Positions 1-11,064 are shown, counted from the first letter of the stretch. The stretch is 64,000 nucleotides of DNA from Shewanella olleyana (GCF_023283825.1 NZ_JAKILD010000004.1:1-64000); one strand, 5' to 3'. Notes: generated from the letters alone by a model not told the origin. Program-made: numbers and translations.

Positions 1-3
1 TAT

Positions 4-79
4 TGGTCTCCTCGCTCTGTTAACTTAACGTTTCAACCTAAGTTTGGCACATTGTGATGCCGATAAGAGGAGGAGACCA
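4..79. repeat. Short inverted repeat at window edge
   Basis: A 10-base arm, tggtctcctc at 4-13, is matched by its reverse complement gaggagacca at 70-79, with 56 bases between. The right arm abuts the diverged repeat element that follows. No reading frame or RNA gene was recognised. It could be a flank of the element or a stem-loop of a transcript whose gene lies outside the window. Confidence 0.4.
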
Positions 80-80
80 T

Positions 81-343
81 TCCATCGTTGATCTTTCAAG
101 GTTGTTTTTGCGGCGAATTGTTGACCATTTATACAAGGCAGAGATTTTGTGATGTAGTTATTCTACATAAAAAGTCGATAACGCAGTAAAAATGGCCAAC
201 AAACGCTGCCCAAAGGGTTCGACTAAAAGTGTTTTACTCTTTGTTGGATGATTTTCGCTTAGATGACTAGGCATCAATCCATCCGCCTCAATTAAAACAC
301 TTTTATCTCGAACAAAATTCAACCAGCAAAGATCAACACGCCC
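81..343. mobile_element. MITE-like element, family 2, diverged copy
   Basis: About 263 bases that align along their whole length with 38578-38840. They share the end motif gttgatctttc...aaagatcaac and an internal inverted pair, taaaagtgtttta at 224-236 and taaaacactttta at 293-305. The outermost left bases (tccatc against gggcct in the other copy) have decayed. There is no coding potential, so it would have to be moved by a transposase elsewhere. It lies immediately after the stop codon of the DUF481 gene and may end that transcript, because no other terminator is visible there. Confidence 0.75.
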
Positions 344-357
344 TAGCCATCTGAAAA

Positions 358-1098
358 TTAGAAGGCGTAAAGCAATGTCATATTGGTTTCAGTATCTGTG
401 CTCTTCTTATCTTCTAGCGGATCACTGTTATAACGAACAATAACAGCGAACTTCATTGCTAAAGCACCGATAATATTTGCAGTAAGCGCAGTTTCAGAAC
501 GTCCTTCTAAGCTATCACCATAGTCAGCAACAAAAAGTTGAGTGAACTTAGAACTTTCAGTGATTTCGTACGAGAAGTTTAATGCACCATGAGCTACCAC
601 ACTGTCTTCAGTATCATAACCAAGCTCAAGAGTTTGTTCATCATCAAGTTTTTTGTAAATATAACCAGGACCAATTTCAGCACTTAAAAAAGTGCGGCCT
701 GTATCAATGAACTTATGACCGTAACCAACAGAAGCGATAGCTTTATAATCATAACCCGTGAATGGATCGACTTCGTAATTACCTGTGATGTACATATAGT
801 TCTTATCATCGAACTTATAGTCACCTTGAATGCCTGCATAATAACGCTTAGCAGTATTTTCACCTGAGTCTTCTTTATACAAGCCTTCCAGCAAGTATGC
901 ATTTTCCCAATTACCCAATTCTTGTTTAAGACCTAGACGTGCTTTTAGAGAAGAAGTATCAGTGTTACCTGTTGTTAACGTTGCACCTAATTCGGCTTCA
1001 CCAGCAAACGTCTTGTCACCTTCGACAAAGTCAGCGCCAGCATTAGCGGCAAATGGCATGGCAAGCGTTACAGCTGCAGCAAGTAGCAGTTTTTTCAT
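358..1098 (-). CDS. DUF481 (YdiY-like) outer-membrane protein
   Basis: A 246-residue exported protein. The start at 1098 is chosen because it opens a clean signal peptide (MKKLLLAAAVTLAMPFAANA, cut after ANA) and has aaagga upstream; a longer frame to 1155 lacks both. The mature part is rich in alternating polar and aromatic residues, as in beta-barrel strands, and ends in phenylalanine (LLYAF), the usual C-terminal signature of an outer-membrane barrel. The TTGNTD start of the mature domain is typical of DUF481. Family members are putative salt- or stress-induced outer-membrane proteins with no settled biochemical role. It appears to be a single gene, with MATE downstream of it only by orientation (its own 5' side). 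Confidence 0.85.
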   Translation of the reverse strand: MKKLLLAAAVTLAMPFAANAGADFVEGDKTFAGEAELGATLTTGNTDTSSLKARLGLKQELGNWENAYLLEGLYKEDSGENTAKRYYAGIQGDYKFDDKNYMYITGNYEVDPFTGYDYKAIASVGYGHKFIDTGRTFLSAEIGPGYIYKKLDDEQTLELGYDTEDSVVAHGALNFSYEITESSKFTQLFVADYGDSLEGRSETALTANIIGALAMKFAVIVRYNSDPLEDKKSTDTETNMTLLYAF

Positions 1099-1225
1099 GT
1101 CATCAAATCCTTTATTTACAAATAATTCAAATTCACCCCAGAAATTGAACCGCATACTAACACTTTGGTAGCAAAATTGAAAAAACTACTGCTTTTTTAA
1201 TACTTAAACAAGGCAAACACTGAAT

Positions 1226-2569
1226 TTACGCGACGACTAGGCTTTTTGACTGCCAACGCCCACTGCGCCAACGCCACAACATGATTAATCCACGAGTCCA
1301 CTCATCAATCGCTAACGCACACCAAATTCCAACTAAGCCCATATCAAGGTAAATTCCGAAGAAATAGGCAAAAGGCACCGCTATGCACCACATTGAAGTG
1401 ATACCCGCTAAAAAAGGAAACCTTGCATCGCCACTCGCCCTTAATGCATTAATCACAATTAAATTGAACGTTCTGCCAGGCTCCATAAATAAAGTCAGTA
1501 AGAATAGCTGACCAACCATTATTAGAATTTCGTGGTCATCGGTGAACAATGCCACTAAATTTTCACCAAATAAGGCAGCTAAGGCTGCAACGACGGTTGT
1601 TAACACCAAGCCTATTTTTAATGCTCGATACATTTGCGTTTCAGCAGCTTTATATTGCTTAGCACCTATCATATGACCAATCATGATTTCATTACCGATA
1701 CCGATAGATAAGCCAAAAAGTAAAATAAACATACAGATCTGAAAATACAAAGCTTGAGCCGCAAGTGCCTTTTCTCCCATTAGCCCAACAAAAGCGGTGA
1801 CGACCATAAATTGCAGCATCCAAGAAATGTTCTCCCCTGCTGCAGGTAAACCAATGTGAAAAACTTTGGCAAGCAAATGTTTTTTAGGTCTAATAATTTC
1901 GGGGATTTTTAATGGAATTTTGGTGTATTTGACAAACAAATACGCCATGAGAGACATACCAACCAAACGACCGACAACAGTACTAATAGCAACGCCAGCC
2001 ACGCCCATTTGCGGGAGTCCAAACCATCCATAAAGCAATAACAAATTACCCAAGAAAGTAATCACATTCATCAACAGCGTTACCCACATAGCTTGCTGGG
2101 TAAAACCATGCGCCCGCATACCAGCCGCTAAACACATTGCCATCGCTTCTGGGATTAAACAAATACCGACAATTTGTAGATATAATTTTGCATCAGGAAT
2201 TAAATCTGCAGGCAGATTCATTAAGTGTAATATGAGTCCTGCGCCAGTAAACACGCCAAATGCGGCCGCAACGCCCACCATGAGATTAAAACCAATAGAG
2301 GAATAAACCACATCGCTGGCTGTCGCCCTATTTTTAGCCCCCAAGTATTGGGTAATCACTACACTCGCGCCAATACTGACAAAGCTAAATAAGGTAATGG
2401 ATAGCTCAAATACCATATTACCCACAGATAGCGCGGCGACGCCCTGATATGACACACGACTGATCATTAAGGTATTAAGTGCTGCGGTTAAAAAGTGCAA
2501 CGCAAAGTCAAAAAATAATGGCCAGGTGAGAGCAAATAGCGATAGCGGTTTATTAGGTTTTACATGCAT
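1226..2569 (-). CDS. MATE family multidrug/cation efflux transporter
   Basis: A 447-residue inner-membrane protein with about 12 hydrophobic segments in two similar halves, each starting with the family-typical P-x-x-x-x-x pattern (LTWPLFFDFALH near residue 15; IGLPAAGENISWML near 245). MATE transporters export cationic drugs or toxic metabolites using Na+ or H+. The length is normal for the family. Substrate cannot be inferred from sequence. The Shine-Dalgarno sequence before the ATG is weak. The gene stands alone between the DUF481 gene and the fba terminator. Confidence 0.9.
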   Translation of the reverse strand: MHVKPNKPLSLFALTWPLFFDFALHFLTAALNTLMISRVSYQGVAALSVGNMVFELSITLFSFVSIGASVVITQYLGAKNRATASDVVYSSIGFNLMVGVAAAFGVFTGAGLILHLMNLPADLIPDAKLYLQIVGICLIPEAMAMCLAAGMRAHGFTQQAMWVTLLMNVITFLGNLLLLYGWFGLPQMGVAGVAISTVVGRLVGMSLMAYLFVKYTKIPLKIPEIIRPKKHLLAKVFHIGLPAAGENISWMLQFMVVTAFVGLMGEKALAAQALYFQICMFILLFGLSIGIGNEIMIGHMIGAKQYKAAETQMYRALKIGLVLTTVVAALAALFGENLVALFTDDHEILIMVGQLFLLTLFMEPGRTFNLIVINALRASGDARFPFLAGITSMWCIAVPFAYFFGIYLDMGLVGIWCALAIDEWTRGLIMLWRWRSGRWQSKSLVVA

Positions 2570-2744
2570 TTTAATACTTCAATAATGGTTAAAGGTGAGC
2601 ATATTCCATTACAAGAGTAACAACTAAAAATGACAGTTCATTGGCCATTTACAGTGTTATTTATGAGGTTTGTTCCATTTTTAAGGGCGGGGATAATGCG
2701 CTAAATACTGCTTTGATACAAGTAGTTTCATTCAAGTATAGGCA

Positions 2745-2777
2745 TAAAAAACCAGCGATAATCGCTGGTTTTTTTGA
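2745..2777. terminator. Terminator after fba
   Basis: An 8-bp stem accagcga / tcgctggt (2751-2758 and 2762-2769) with loop taa. It is flanked by As on the left and Ts on the right, so it can work on both strands. It sits about 60 bases past the fba stop codon on the minus strand. Confidence 0.9.
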
Positions 2778-2839
2778 TGCACTACTAATCAACTAGTTAC
2801 GTTTAAAAAGTCGCTAAACTTCACATAACTAAAACCCGA

Positions 2840-3907
2840 TTAAGAGTTGATTTGCGGGTCAAGCTCACCTGACTGATACGCTTTGTACATTGCTTGAAGA
2901 GACTTAGGCTTGATTTTAGAACCCATGCCAGCACAACCGAATGCTTCATAACGCGTAGTACAAATGTCAGCCATTGCTTCCATTGACGCTTTTAAGAATT
3001 TACGTGGATCAAATTCAGATGGATTTTCAGCAAGGAACTTACGTACTGCACCTGTTGAAGCTAAACGTAAATCGGTATCGATGTTTACTTTACGCACGCC
3101 GTGCTTGATGCCTTCAACGATTTCTTCTAACGGTACACCGTAAGTTTCAGGGATTTCGCCGCCGTACTGGTTAATCACTTCTAACCACTCTTGCGGGACA
3201 GAAGACGAACCATGCATCACTAAGTGAGTATTAGGAATACGCGCGTGGATCTCTTTAATACGGTCAATACGTAGCACATCACCGGTAGGTTTACGGCTAA
3301 ATTTGTATGCACCATGGCTAGTACCAATTGCAATTGCAAGTGCATCGACATGAGTGTCAGAAACAAAACGCGCCGCTTCTTCTGGTGTGGTTAGCATTTG
3401 ATCCATCGTTAGGATCCCTGCTGCGCCGATACCGTCTTCTTCGCCAGCTTCACCGGTTTCTAGGCTACCTAAACAACCAATTTCACCTTCAACAGACACA
3501 CCACAAGCATGAGCGAAAGCAACCGTGCGGCGAGTAACATCAACGTTGTAATCATATGATGCTGGCGTTTTACCATCAGCCATCAAAGAACCATCCATCA
3601 TCACTGAAGACATACCTAACTGGATTGAACGCTGACAAATATCAGGGTCGGTACCGTGGTCTTGGTGAATACATACAGGAATATCAGGATACTGCTCAAG
3701 TGCAGCAGCCATCAGATATTTAAGGAACTGAGGACGAGCATACTTACGCGCACCGGCTGATGCCTGAACAATAACAGGGCTATCTGTTGCTTCAGCTGCT
3801 TGCATAATTGCACGCATTTGCTCAAGGTTGTTTACATTGAATGCAGGAACACCGTAATTGTGCTCAGCTGCATGGTCTAACATTTGACGTAGAGATATTA
3901 AGGCCAT
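2840..3907 (-). CDS. fba: Class II fructose-bisphosphate aldolase
   Basis: A 355-residue zinc aldolase that interconverts fructose 1,6-bisphosphate with dihydroxyacetone phosphate and glyceraldehyde 3-phosphate. The class II metal and active-site segments are present: CIHQDHG near residue 80, EGEIGCLGS near 140, MHGSSSVP near 230 and KVNIDTDLR near 275. The length and the insert around residues 135-160 fit the subtype often called Calvin-cycle type (CbbA-like) used by Shewanella rather than the E. coli FbaA form. It follows pgk on the same strand after 262 bases and has its own terminator. Confidence 0.96.
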   Translation of the reverse strand: MALISLRQMLDHAAEHNYGVPAFNVNNLEQMRAIMQAAEATDSPVIVQASAGARKYARPQFLKYLMAAALEQYPDIPVCIHQDHGTDPDICQRSIQLGMSSVMMDGSLMADGKTPASYDYNVDVTRRTVAFAHACGVSVEGEIGCLGSLETGEAGEEDGIGAAGILTMDQMLTTPEEAARFVSDTHVDALAIAIGTSHGAYKFSRKPTGDVLRIDRIKEIHARIPNTHLVMHGSSSVPQEWLEVINQYGGEIPETYGVPLEEIVEGIKHGVRKVNIDTDLRLASTGAVRKFLAENPSEFDPRKFLKASMEAMADICTTRYEAFGCAGMGSKIKPKSLQAMYKAYQSGELDPQINS

Positions 3908-4169
3908 TTTTTAACTCCAAAAATAGGGTGATTTCTCACCTAGGTCGCTATCGCTTTGGATTGATTTTTATACCCTGTGCTTAATCAACTTCTCGATAAT
4001 TACCAGAAGGTAGCTAACGATTAAATGAAAAGGCATGGGCGGTTTTTTTCTAATAATTATATTTTTCTTAACTCATTACTACTGAGGTCAGTTTTACATC
4101 ATGGCGTTGACTCTTCGGTAAACGGCCACAATGTATTCCCAAACTTAACCTTTAAAAGGCTTACTTAAA

Positions 4170-5345
4170 TTACGCGCCGCGCTGCTCTAGCATCGCAACA
4201 GCTGGTAATTCTTTGCCTTCTAAAAACTCAAGGAAAGCGCCACCACCTGTGGAGATATAAGATACCTTTTCAGCGATATCATACTTATCTACAGCCGCTA
4301 ACGTATCGCCACCACCTGCAATTGAGAATGCATTTGAGTCTGCAATCGCTTGAGCAATACGTTTAGTACCTTCACCGAATTGATCAAATTCAAATACGCC
4401 AACAGGACCGTTCCACACAACGGTGCCAGCTGCTTCAATAATTTTAGCTAACGCTTCAGCGCTATCAGGGCCAATATCAAAAATCATATCGGTGTCAGAT
4501 ACTTCGCTAACAGACTTCAATGTTGCTTCTGCTGTTGGGCTAAATTCACCAGCGACAACCACATCTGTTGGTACAGGAATATCACCGCCACGACTTTGGG
4601 CGTTCGCCACTAAACGTTTAGCTTCATCCACTAAATCAGCTTCGAATAATGACTTACCGACTTGATGACCCGCTGCGGCTACAAACGTGTTTGCAATTCC
4701 GCCGCCAACAACAAGTTGATCAACTTTAGTTGATAAGCTTTCAAGTACAGTGAGCTTAGTTGATACTTTTGAACCACCAACAATCGCCACCATTGGGCGT
4801 GCTGGGTTATCTAACGCTTTACCCAGTGCAGATAGTTCACCAGCTAATAATGGACCAGCACATGCCACAGGTGCGTGCATTCCAACGCCATGAGTTGATG
4901 CTTGCGCGCGATGCGCCGTACCAAAAGCGTCCATCACGTAAACATCACAAAGCGCTGCTAATTTTTTAGCTAATACTTCATCATTTTTCTTTTCGCCGAC
5001 GTTAAAGCGTACGTTTTCAAATACAACGACTTCACCGACTTTCGCATCAACACCGTCAAGATAATCAGATGCTAAGGTTACTGAGCAATCAAGTGCTTCA
5101 TTTAAGTAGTTAACCACTGGCTGCATTGAAAACTCAGCATTAAACTCGCCTTCAGTAGGACGACCTAAATGTGACATCACCATCACTGCAGCACCTTTTT
5201 CAAGCGCTAGCTTAATCGTTGGCAACGACGCTCTAAGGCGTGCATCACTAGTAACAACACCTTCACTTACAGGCACGTTTAGATCTTCACGAATAAGCAC
5301 ACGCTTATTGGTTAAATCCAACTCACTCATATTGATAATAGCCAT
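4170..5345 (-). CDS. pgk: Phosphoglycerate kinase
   Basis: A 391-residue cytosolic kinase that makes ATP and 3-phosphoglycerate from 1,3-bisphosphoglycerate. The N-terminal half has the substrate motifs REDLNVPV (near 19) and SHLGRP (near 58). The C-terminal nucleotide half has GGSKVSTK near 190, NGPVGVFE near 310 and SIAGGGDT near 343. Length is normal. It lies 87 bases downstream of epd on the same strand, the usual epd-pgk-fba order of gammaproteobacteria, with a long stem-loop in the gap. Confidence 0.98.
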   Translation of the reverse strand: MAIINMSELDLTNKRVLIREDLNVPVSEGVVTSDARLRASLPTIKLALEKGAAVMVMSHLGRPTEGEFNAEFSMQPVVNYLNEALDCSVTLASDYLDGVDAKVGEVVVFENVRFNVGEKKNDEVLAKKLAALCDVYVMDAFGTAHRAQASTHGVGMHAPVACAGPLLAGELSALGKALDNPARPMVAIVGGSKVSTKLTVLESLSTKVDQLVVGGGIANTFVAAAGHQVGKSLFEADLVDEAKRLVANAQSRGGDIPVPTDVVVAGEFSPTAEATLKSVSEVSDTDMIFDIGPDSAEALAKIIEAAGTVVWNGPVGVFEFDQFGEGTKRIAQAIADSNAFSIAGGGDTLAAVDKYDIAEKVSYISTGGGAFLEFLEGKELPAVAMLEQRGA

Positions 5346-5382
5346 TGAGACTTTCCTTTTAATTTAAAAACAAAGCTGGTTT

Positions 5383-5427
5383 TGCTATTGAGCGCTTTAC
5401 CTAAATTAGATAAAGCGCTCAATAGCA
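5383..5427 (-). other. Long perfect intercistronic stem-loop between epd and pgk
   Basis: A 17-bp perfect inverted repeat (5383-5399 and 5411-5427) with an 11-base loop. It lies between the epd stop and the pgk start, both minus strand. There is no T-run after the stem in the direction of transcription, so it is not a standard intrinsic terminator. A stem of this kind could be an mRNA processing or stabilising element that lets epd and pgk be expressed at different levels. Confidence 0.75.
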
Positions 5428-5432
5428 GAAAA

Positions 5433-6455
5433 TTAGTGTTCAGTATTCTTTGCCAGGATCATTGCTAGACTGGTATCAAGCATTCGATTTGCAAAGCCCC
5501 ATTCGTTATCACACCAAAGTAATAACTTGACCAAATGGCCGTCACTCACCCGAGTCTGGGTACCATCCACAATACTGGAACGTGGGTCGTGGTTAAAATC
5601 ACACGACACTAATGGTGCATCAGTATAGCCTAACACTGCATTGAATAATCCGCTTGCGGCATGCTCTAAAACGTTATTAATTTTTGCAATATCAACCCGT
5701 TCATTTAAGGTTACCGATAAGTCTATTGCGGTAACATTAATGGTCGGAACTCGGACTGAAATAGCTTCAAATTTATCTTTCATGTGCGGCAAAATTCGCT
5801 CGATACCACGAGCAAGCTTAGTATCAACTGGAATAATTGACTGCCCAGCAGCGCGGGTTCGACGTAAATCATCATGATATGCATCGATCACTTGTTGATC
5901 ATTCATCGACGAATGAATCGTAGTAATGGCACCACTTTTAACACCGAAATGACTATCTAGCACATCGATGACAGGCACAATACAGTTGGTAGTGCATGAT
6001 GCATTTGATACCACTGTATGGTCAGCTTTAAGTAAATCATCATTGACACCAAATACAATAGTGGCGTCAACATCTGCTGAAGAAGGATGACTAATGAGGA
6101 CTTGTTTAGCACCAGCTTTAATATGCGCTTCACATTCAGACCGATCGCCTAAGCTACCACTACATTCATAAACGATATCAATATCGAGCTCAGACCAAGG
6201 CAATAAACTGGCATCAGGTTGATGGAATAACTGAATGACATCATCGCCGATAACGAGCTGGTCGTCTTTTAACTTAACTGTATTTTGGAAACGGCCATGA
6301 GTCGTGTCATATTGGGTGAGATGACTGATTGCGGCAGGTTTGGCAAGTTCATTAATTGCCACAATCTGGATTTCTTGACGTTTACCCGACTCGTATAATG
6401 CACGAAGGATAGAACGGCCTATGCGGCCATAGCCATTAATAGCGACTCGGATCAT
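5433..6455 (-). CDS. epd: D-erythrose-4-phosphate dehydrogenase
   Basis: A 340-residue member of the glyceraldehyde-3-phosphate dehydrogenase family. It has the NAD-binding start INGYGRIGR at residues 7-15, the catalytic cysteine in SNASCTTNC near 155, and the C-terminal [12 protein letters not shown]. The choice of Epd over GAPDH rests on the epd-pgk-fba context and on the family-typical segment [14 protein letters not shown]; Epd oxidises erythrose 4-phosphate on the route to pyridoxal phosphate. It is separated from tkt upstream by a terminator, so it probably has its own promoter or depends on read-through. Confidence 0.9.
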   Translation of the reverse strand: MIRVAINGYGRIGRSILRALYESGKRQEIQIVAINELAKPAAISHLTQYDTTHGRFQNTVKLKDDQLVIGDDVIQLFHQPDASLLPWSELDIDIVYECSGSLGDRSECEAHIKAGAKQVLISHPSSADVDATIVFGVNDDLLKADHTVVSNASCTTNCIVPVIDVLDSHFGVKSGAITTIHSSMNDQQVIDAYHDDLRRTRAAGQSIIPVDTKLARGIERILPHMKDKFEAISVRVPTINVTAIDLSVTLNERVDIAKINNVLEHAASGLFNAVLGYTDAPLVSCDFNHDPRSSIVDGTQTRVSDGHLVKLLLWCDNEWGFANRMLDTSLAMILAKNTEH

Positions 6456-6498
6456 TGAGGGTTAAGCTTCCTCTTAACAGTACTCAGTAAAAAGCAGA

Positions 6499-6531
6499 TA
6501 AAAAAACGGCCTGCAAGTGTTTGCAGGCCGT
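6499..6531 (-). terminator. Terminator after tkt
   Basis: An 11-bp perfect stem (6506-6516 with 6521-6531, loop gtgt). Reading the minus strand it is followed by six Ts. It lies 56 bases after the tkt stop and before epd. Confidence 0.93.
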
Positions 6532-6586
6532 CATTATACAGACTTAAAAGGTAAAAGTTTACCCTTATTATTTAACTGTATTTTGG

Positions 6587-8581
6587 TTAAACCAGTGAGT
6601 TTACTGTGTTAACCACATTTTCAACGGTAAAGCCAAAGTGCTTCAATAAGTCGCCGCCTGGTGCTGACTCACCAAAGGTAGACATACCAACAACAGCGCC
6701 GTTAAAGCCAACATATTTGTACCAGTAATCTACGTGAGCAGCTTCAATCGCTACACGCTTAGTAACAGCAGCAGGTAATACTGACTCTTTATAAGCAGCA
6801 TATTGCTTATCAAATACGTTAGTAGAAGGCATAGATACTACGCGAACTTTTTGACCTTTTTCAGTCAATGCTGCAGCAGAATCAAGTGCAAGTTGAACTT
6901 CTGAACCCGTTGCGATAAGAATCACATCAGCAGTACCTTCACAATCAGACAGTACATAACCACCTTTGGCGACGTTAGCTAATTGCTCAGCACTACGTGC
7001 TTGGGCTTTAAGACCTTGACGACTAAAGATAAGTGAAGTCGGTGCGTTACGATTTTCAATGGCAGACTTCCAAGATACGGCTGTTTCAGCAGCATCACAT
7101 GGACGCCATACAGTCATGTTTGGTGTCATGCGTAAGTTAGCAAGTTGCTCTACTGGTTGGTGAGTAGGACCATCTTCACCTTGACCAATTGAATCATGGG
7201 TATAAACGAATACGTTTTGAATGCCCATTAATGCAGACATACGTACAGCATTACGTGCATATTCCATGAACATCATGAAAGTTGCACCGTAGTTGATGAA
7301 ACCACCGTGTAAAGAGGCACCATTCATAATACCGCTCATACCGAATTCACGTACACCGTAGAAGATGTAGTTACCAGCAGGATCGTCTTGAATACCTTTT
7401 GAACCAGACCAAAGCGTTAAGTTAGAACCGGCTAAATCGGCACTGCCACCTAATAACTCTGGTAACATTTCGCCGAAGAAACCAATGGCATTTTGCGAAG
7501 CTTTACGACTTGCAATACCTTCAGCTTTATCTTGGCACTCTTGAATAAATGCATTGGCTTTTTCTTCAAACTCAGCAGGAAGTTCGCCAGTGATAACACG
7601 ACGTTTGTACTCTGCAGCAAGTTCAGGGAAAGCAGCGGTATAAGCCGCAAACTTCTCATTCCAGCTTGTTTCATTTGAAGCACCAGCTTCTTTAGCATCC
7701 CAACCTTCATAAACGGTTTCAGGAATTTCGAATGCAGCGTGATCCCAGCCAAGGAACTCACGTGCAGCTGCGATTTCATCGTTACCTAGTGGTGCACCAT
7801 GACAGTCATGGCTACCAGATTTGTTTGGCGAACCAAAACCAATCGTGGTTTTACAACAAATCATAGTCGGCTTATCAGTCACTGATTTAGCTTCTTCGAT
7901 TGCAGCGCGAATCGCATCGCTGTCATGACCGTCAACGTTAGCAATAACATGCCAGCCGTATGATTCAAAACGCTTAGGCGTGTCGTCAGTGAACCAGCCT
8001 TCAACGTGACCATCGATAGAAATACCGTTGTCATCCCAGAATGCCACCAGCTTACCTAGACCTAAGGTACCAGCTAATGAACAAGCTTCATGTGAAATAC
8101 CTTCCATCAAACAACCATCACCTAAGAAACAGTAAGTGAAGTGATCAACAATATCGTGACCAGGTTGGTTAAATTGCGCAGCTAAGGTTTTTTCAGCAAT
8201 AGCCATACCAACAGCATTACTGATACCAGCGCCTAATGGGCCAGTTGTCGTTTCAACACCAGGTGTATAACCATATTCAGGGTGACCAGGCGTTTTAGAA
8301 TGAAGCTGACGGAAGTTCTTCAATTCTTCAATCGGTAATGCATAACCCGTTAAATGCAGTAAAGAGTATATAAGCATTGAGCCATGGCCGTTTGATAATA
8401 CAAAACGGTCACGATCAACCCACTCAGGGTTATTTGGGTTGTGCTTAAGGAAGTCATTCCATAGCACTTCAGCAATGTCAGCCATTCCCATTGGTGCACC
8501 TGGGTGGCCAGAATTGGCTTTTTGAACAGCATCCATGGTTAATGCACGGATTGCGTTAGCGAGTTCTTTACGAGATGACAT
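6587..8581 (-). CDS. tkt: Transketolase
   Basis: A 664-residue thiamine-diphosphate enzyme that moves two-carbon units between sugar phosphates and also produces erythrose 4-phosphate, the Epd substrate encoded next door. Visible motifs: [11 protein letters not shown] near residue 22, the ThDP/Mg segment [13 protein letters not shown] near 155, the GVREFGM segment near 405 with the catalytic glutamate, and [17 protein letters not shown] near 455. Length matches E. coli TktA. A good gaga-type ribosome site precedes the ATG. It is divergent from metK across about 575 bases. Confidence 0.98.
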   Translation of the reverse strand: MSSRKELANAIRALTMDAVQKANSGHPGAPMGMADIAEVLWNDFLKHNPNNPEWVDRDRFVLSNGHGSMLIYSLLHLTGYALPIEELKNFRQLHSKTPGHPEYGYTPGVETTTGPLGAGISNAVGMAIAEKTLAAQFNQPGHDIVDHFTYCFLGDGCLMEGISHEACSLAGTLGLGKLVAFWDDNGISIDGHVEGWFTDDTPKRFESYGWHVIANVDGHDSDAIRAAIEEAKSVTDKPTMICCKTTIGFGSPNKSGSHDCHGAPLGNDEIAAAREFLGWDHAAFEIPETVYEGWDAKEAGASNETSWNEKFAAYTAAFPELAAEYKRRVITGELPAEFEEKANAFIQECQDKAEGIASRKASQNAIGFFGEMLPELLGGSADLAGSNLTLWSGSKGIQDDPAGNYIFYGVREFGMSGIMNGASLHGGFINYGATFMMFMEYARNAVRMSALMGIQNVFVYTHDSIGQGEDGPTHQPVEQLANLRMTPNMTVWRPCDAAETAVSWKSAIENRNAPTSLIFSRQGLKAQARSAEQLANVAKGGYVLSDCEGTADVILIATGSEVQLALDSAAALTEKGQKVRVVSMPSTNVFDKQYAAYKESVLPAAVTKRVAIEAAHVDYWYKYVGFNGAVVGMSTFGESAPGGDLLKHFGFTVENVVNTVNSLV

Positions 8582-9097
8582 GCTCTCTCCTGCTTATAAG
8601 TGTGAGGTCTAGCGGGCAATTGTGGGGGCATATTTTCCCCTACTAGGCGGTATGACGCAAATTTTTATTAGATCTAATAGAGACTTTTTGCGTACAACAA
8701 TCCTTTGCAGACTAAACACGATGATATTTTAGCCATTTTATAACATGTTAACGGTAACATTTGCATAACTATTTATCAGAGTTATTTACGACTTCAATCA
8801 TTACTGGTTTCGATTAATGAATTAACCACTGCTGTTATAAGTGAATATTTGTTGCCATTATGGCAGTAAAAAAACCAGCAAAGTAATAAACATCGACTAA
8901 AATAATTGTTTTATTTTTAACTTTAAACGCCTTTCTCTTTACGCTGAAAAGTAAATAATTAGCATAAAATTCATAAGATTAATTTATTTGAATGCTAAAC
9001 AGGTCAATTCAGATATTTATAAATCTTTGAATGATTGCACAATTTTTAACTTATATTAGTTCTAAGGGGTGTTATCCAACTAGATTTGAATTATTAT
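8582..9097. other. AT-rich intergenic region between tkt and metK
   Basis: About 500 bases between two divergent housekeeping genes must hold both promoters. I see very AT-rich sequence with no convincing reading frame and no RNA gene. No SAM-riboswitch-like fold was recognised before metK. The regulatory feature I can support is the MetJ-type operator at its metK end. Confidence 0.5.
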
Positions 9098-9129
9098 AGA
9101 CGTCTAGATGTAGATGCTTCTACACGTTC
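9098..9129 (+). promoter_or_regulatory. MetJ operator (tandem met boxes) upstream of metK
   Basis: Four consecutive 8-base units in register: agacgtct, agatgtag, atgcttct, acacgttc. The first matches the met-box consensus AGACGTCT at all eight positions and each of the others at five. MetJ with S-adenosylmethionine binds such tandem boxes cooperatively in enteric bacteria. The array ends 28 bases before the metK start and directly follows an AT-rich ttattat that could be a -10 box, so it likely covers the transcription start. Confidence 0.8.
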
Positions 9130-9157
9130 AAATTCCAAAAGACGAGATTTACCAACT

Positions 9158-10309
9158 ATGGCAAACCACTTGTTCACCTCTGAGTCGGTCTCAGAAGGTC
9201 ATCCAGATAAAATCGCCGATCAGATTTCTGATGCGGTACTAGACGCAATTTTAGAGCAAGATCCAAAAGCTCGTGTTGCTTGTGAAACTTACGTTAAGAC
9301 CGGTATGGTTTTAGTCGGCGGTGAAGTTACTACATCAGCTTGGGTTGATATCGAAGAAATCACACGTAAAACAGTACGTGAAATTGGTTACACTCATTCA
9401 GATATGGGTTTTGATGCTGACTCTTGTGCGATTTTAAATGCCATTGGTAAACAGTCTCCAGATATTAACCAAGGTGTTGATCGTAGCGATCCTGCTGAGC
9501 AAGGTGCTGGCGACCAAGGTTTAATGTTTGGTTATGCAAGTAACGAAACCGACGTATTAATGCCTGCTCCTATTACTTACGCACACAAGTTAGTGAAGCG
9601 TCAGTCAGAAGTACGTAAAGACGGCACGTTACCTTGGTTACGTCCAGATGCAAAAAGCCAAGTGACTTTTGCTTATGAAAACGGTCAAATCAAGGGTATC
9701 GATGCTATCGTATTATCGACCCAGCACCGTGAAGATGTTACCCAAGAAGATTTAATTGAAGGCGTGATGGAAACCATCATTAAGCCTGTTTTACCTTCAC
9801 AATGGTTAAATAAAGACACTAAATACTTTATTAACCCAACCGGCCGTTTCGTTATTGGCGGACCTGTAGGTGACTGTGGTTTAACGGGTCGTAAAATTAT
9901 CGTAGATACCTACGGTGGTATGGCTCGTCACGGTGGTGGTGCTTTCTCAGGTAAAGACCCATCTAAAGTTGACCGTAGTGCTGCATATGCTGCTCGTTAC
10001 GTTGCTAAAAACATCGTAGCTGCAGGCCTTGCTGACCGTTGTGAGATTCAAGTTTCTTACGCAATTGGTGTTGCAGAGCCTACCTCAATCAGTATCGAAA
10101 CTTTTGGTACTGGTAAAGTGTCTGAAGACGTTCTAATCAAGCTTGTACGTCAGCACTTTGAACTTCGCCCTTATGGCTTAACAGCAATGTTAGACCTTGC
10201 ACGCCCTATCTACCAAAGCACAGCTGCTTATGGTCACTTCGGTCGTAATGAATTCCCTTGGGAAGCGACAGATAAAGCTGAAATCTTACGTGCTGATGCA
10301 GGTCTATAA
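9158..10309 (+). CDS. metK: S-adenosylmethionine synthetase
   Basis: A 383-residue enzyme that makes S-adenosylmethionine from methionine and ATP. The start at 9158 gives the conserved N-terminus [18 protein letters not shown]; an in-frame extension back to 9086 crosses the MetJ operator and has no family match. Signatures: [10 protein letters not shown] near 13, the second hexapeptide [12 protein letters not shown] near 115, and [19 protein letters not shown] near 262. Probably repressed by MetJ through the upstream boxes. Single gene with its own terminator. Confidence 0.97.
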   Translation: MANHLFTSESVSEGHPDKIADQISDAVLDAILEQDPKARVACETYVKTGMVLVGGEVTTSAWVDIEEITRKTVREIGYTHSDMGFDADSCAILNAIGKQSPDINQGVDRSDPAEQGAGDQGLMFGYASNETDVLMPAPITYAHKLVKRQSEVRKDGTLPWLRPDAKSQVTFAYENGQIKGIDAIVLSTQHREDVTQEDLIEGVMETIIKPVLPSQWLNKDTKYFINPTGRFVIGGPVGDCGLTGRKIIVDTYGGMARHGGGAFSGKDPSKVDRSAAYAARYVAKNIVAAGLADRCEIQVSYAIGVAEPTSISIETFGTGKVSEDVLIKLVRQHFELRPYGLTAMLDLARPIYQSTAAYGHFGRNEFPWEATDKAEILRADAGL

Positions 10310-10339
10310 GCTTTAAAACTTATTGGCTAAATTAGTAAG

Positions 10340-10370
10340 ACAAAAAACCGTCAATTGACGGTTTTTTTAT
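10340..10370 (+). terminator. Terminator after metK
   Basis: A perfect palindrome aaaaaaccgtcaa / ttgacggtttttt (10342-10367), followed by further Ts, 31 bases past the metK stop. The left A-run means it may also serve the facing minus-strand gene. Confidence 0.92.
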
Positions 10371-10385
10371 GTCTTTAAATGCAGA

Positions 10386-10949
10386 TTAAGTGAATGTGCG
10401 ATAGAAAAGGTAAATAATAATAGCCCCAACAGTTAACACTGAAGGATAAAAGGTCAAACTAAAGCCAATTGATCTTGCGCCAGCGCCTTTATCATAACCG
10501 CGCATAAATAAGATTCTGCCAATAAAGAATAATACTGAAATAAGCGCAATCAGAGACATGTAATCCGCAGGCATGATGAATGCCCATAAAAAATATACAC
10601 TCATCACAATACAAAATTGCTCTAGGGTATTTTGCAACACACTTTGCAAGCGCCTTACTCGCTCTGACTCTTCGTAAAAGCTACGACCATCAATATCTTC
10701 AGCATTAAAAAAGCGATGTTTTGCCACTCTGGCGACAGCAATAATTAAGCTCAGTGTCGGTAAAATCATGCCATAGGCATAAATGATCAACCTTTCGATT
10801 AGAGTTTGCGGTTCACTATATTCAAACGGATTCGCTAACGCGCCATAAATAACTACGGCAAATGAAACCAGCATCCCCAACACTATGCCTTTAGTCACAT
10901 CCCGTTGCTTACTGGATAACTTGGTTGTAATTGGACTTGAAAGTGGCAT
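10386..10949 (-). CDS. MAPEG family membrane protein
   Basis: A 187-residue integral membrane protein with about four hydrophobic segments (near residues 22-40, 55-75, 110-150 and 160-182). The segment RRLQSVLQNTLEQFCI near 100-115 carries the Asn-x-x-Glu signature of the MAPEG family (membrane-associated proteins in eicosanoid and glutathione metabolism). Bacterial members are mostly of unknown substrate. A clear gggaga ribosome site precedes the ATG. Convergent with metK. Confidence 0.75.
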   Translation of the reverse strand: MPLSSPITTKLSSKQRDVTKGIVLGMLVSFAVVIYGALANPFEYSEPQTLIERLIIYAYGMILPTLSLIIAVARVAKHRFFNAEDIDGRSFYEESERVRRLQSVLQNTLEQFCIVMSVYFLWAFIMPADYMSLIALISVLFFIGRILFMRGYDKGAGARSIGFSLTFYPSVLTVGAIIIYLFYRTFT

Positions 10950-11064
10950 TATCTCTCCCTGTACTTAATGCTCAACTAACTTAAAAATAATGACCTAGAT
11001 GATCCTTCATTGATTTGGTCACTCACTAAGGTTAACCCCTTTTGGGCTATAGCTAAATCTTTGG

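Noticed and set aside
4..79. Inverted repeat at the window edge as a complete mobile element
   Set aside because: It lacks a second copy, target duplication and internal structure, and the neighbouring sequence is not visible.
8900..9157. Possible SAM riboswitch before metK
   Set aside because: I saw no recognisable SAM-riboswitch fold. The MetJ-box array accounts for SAM control.
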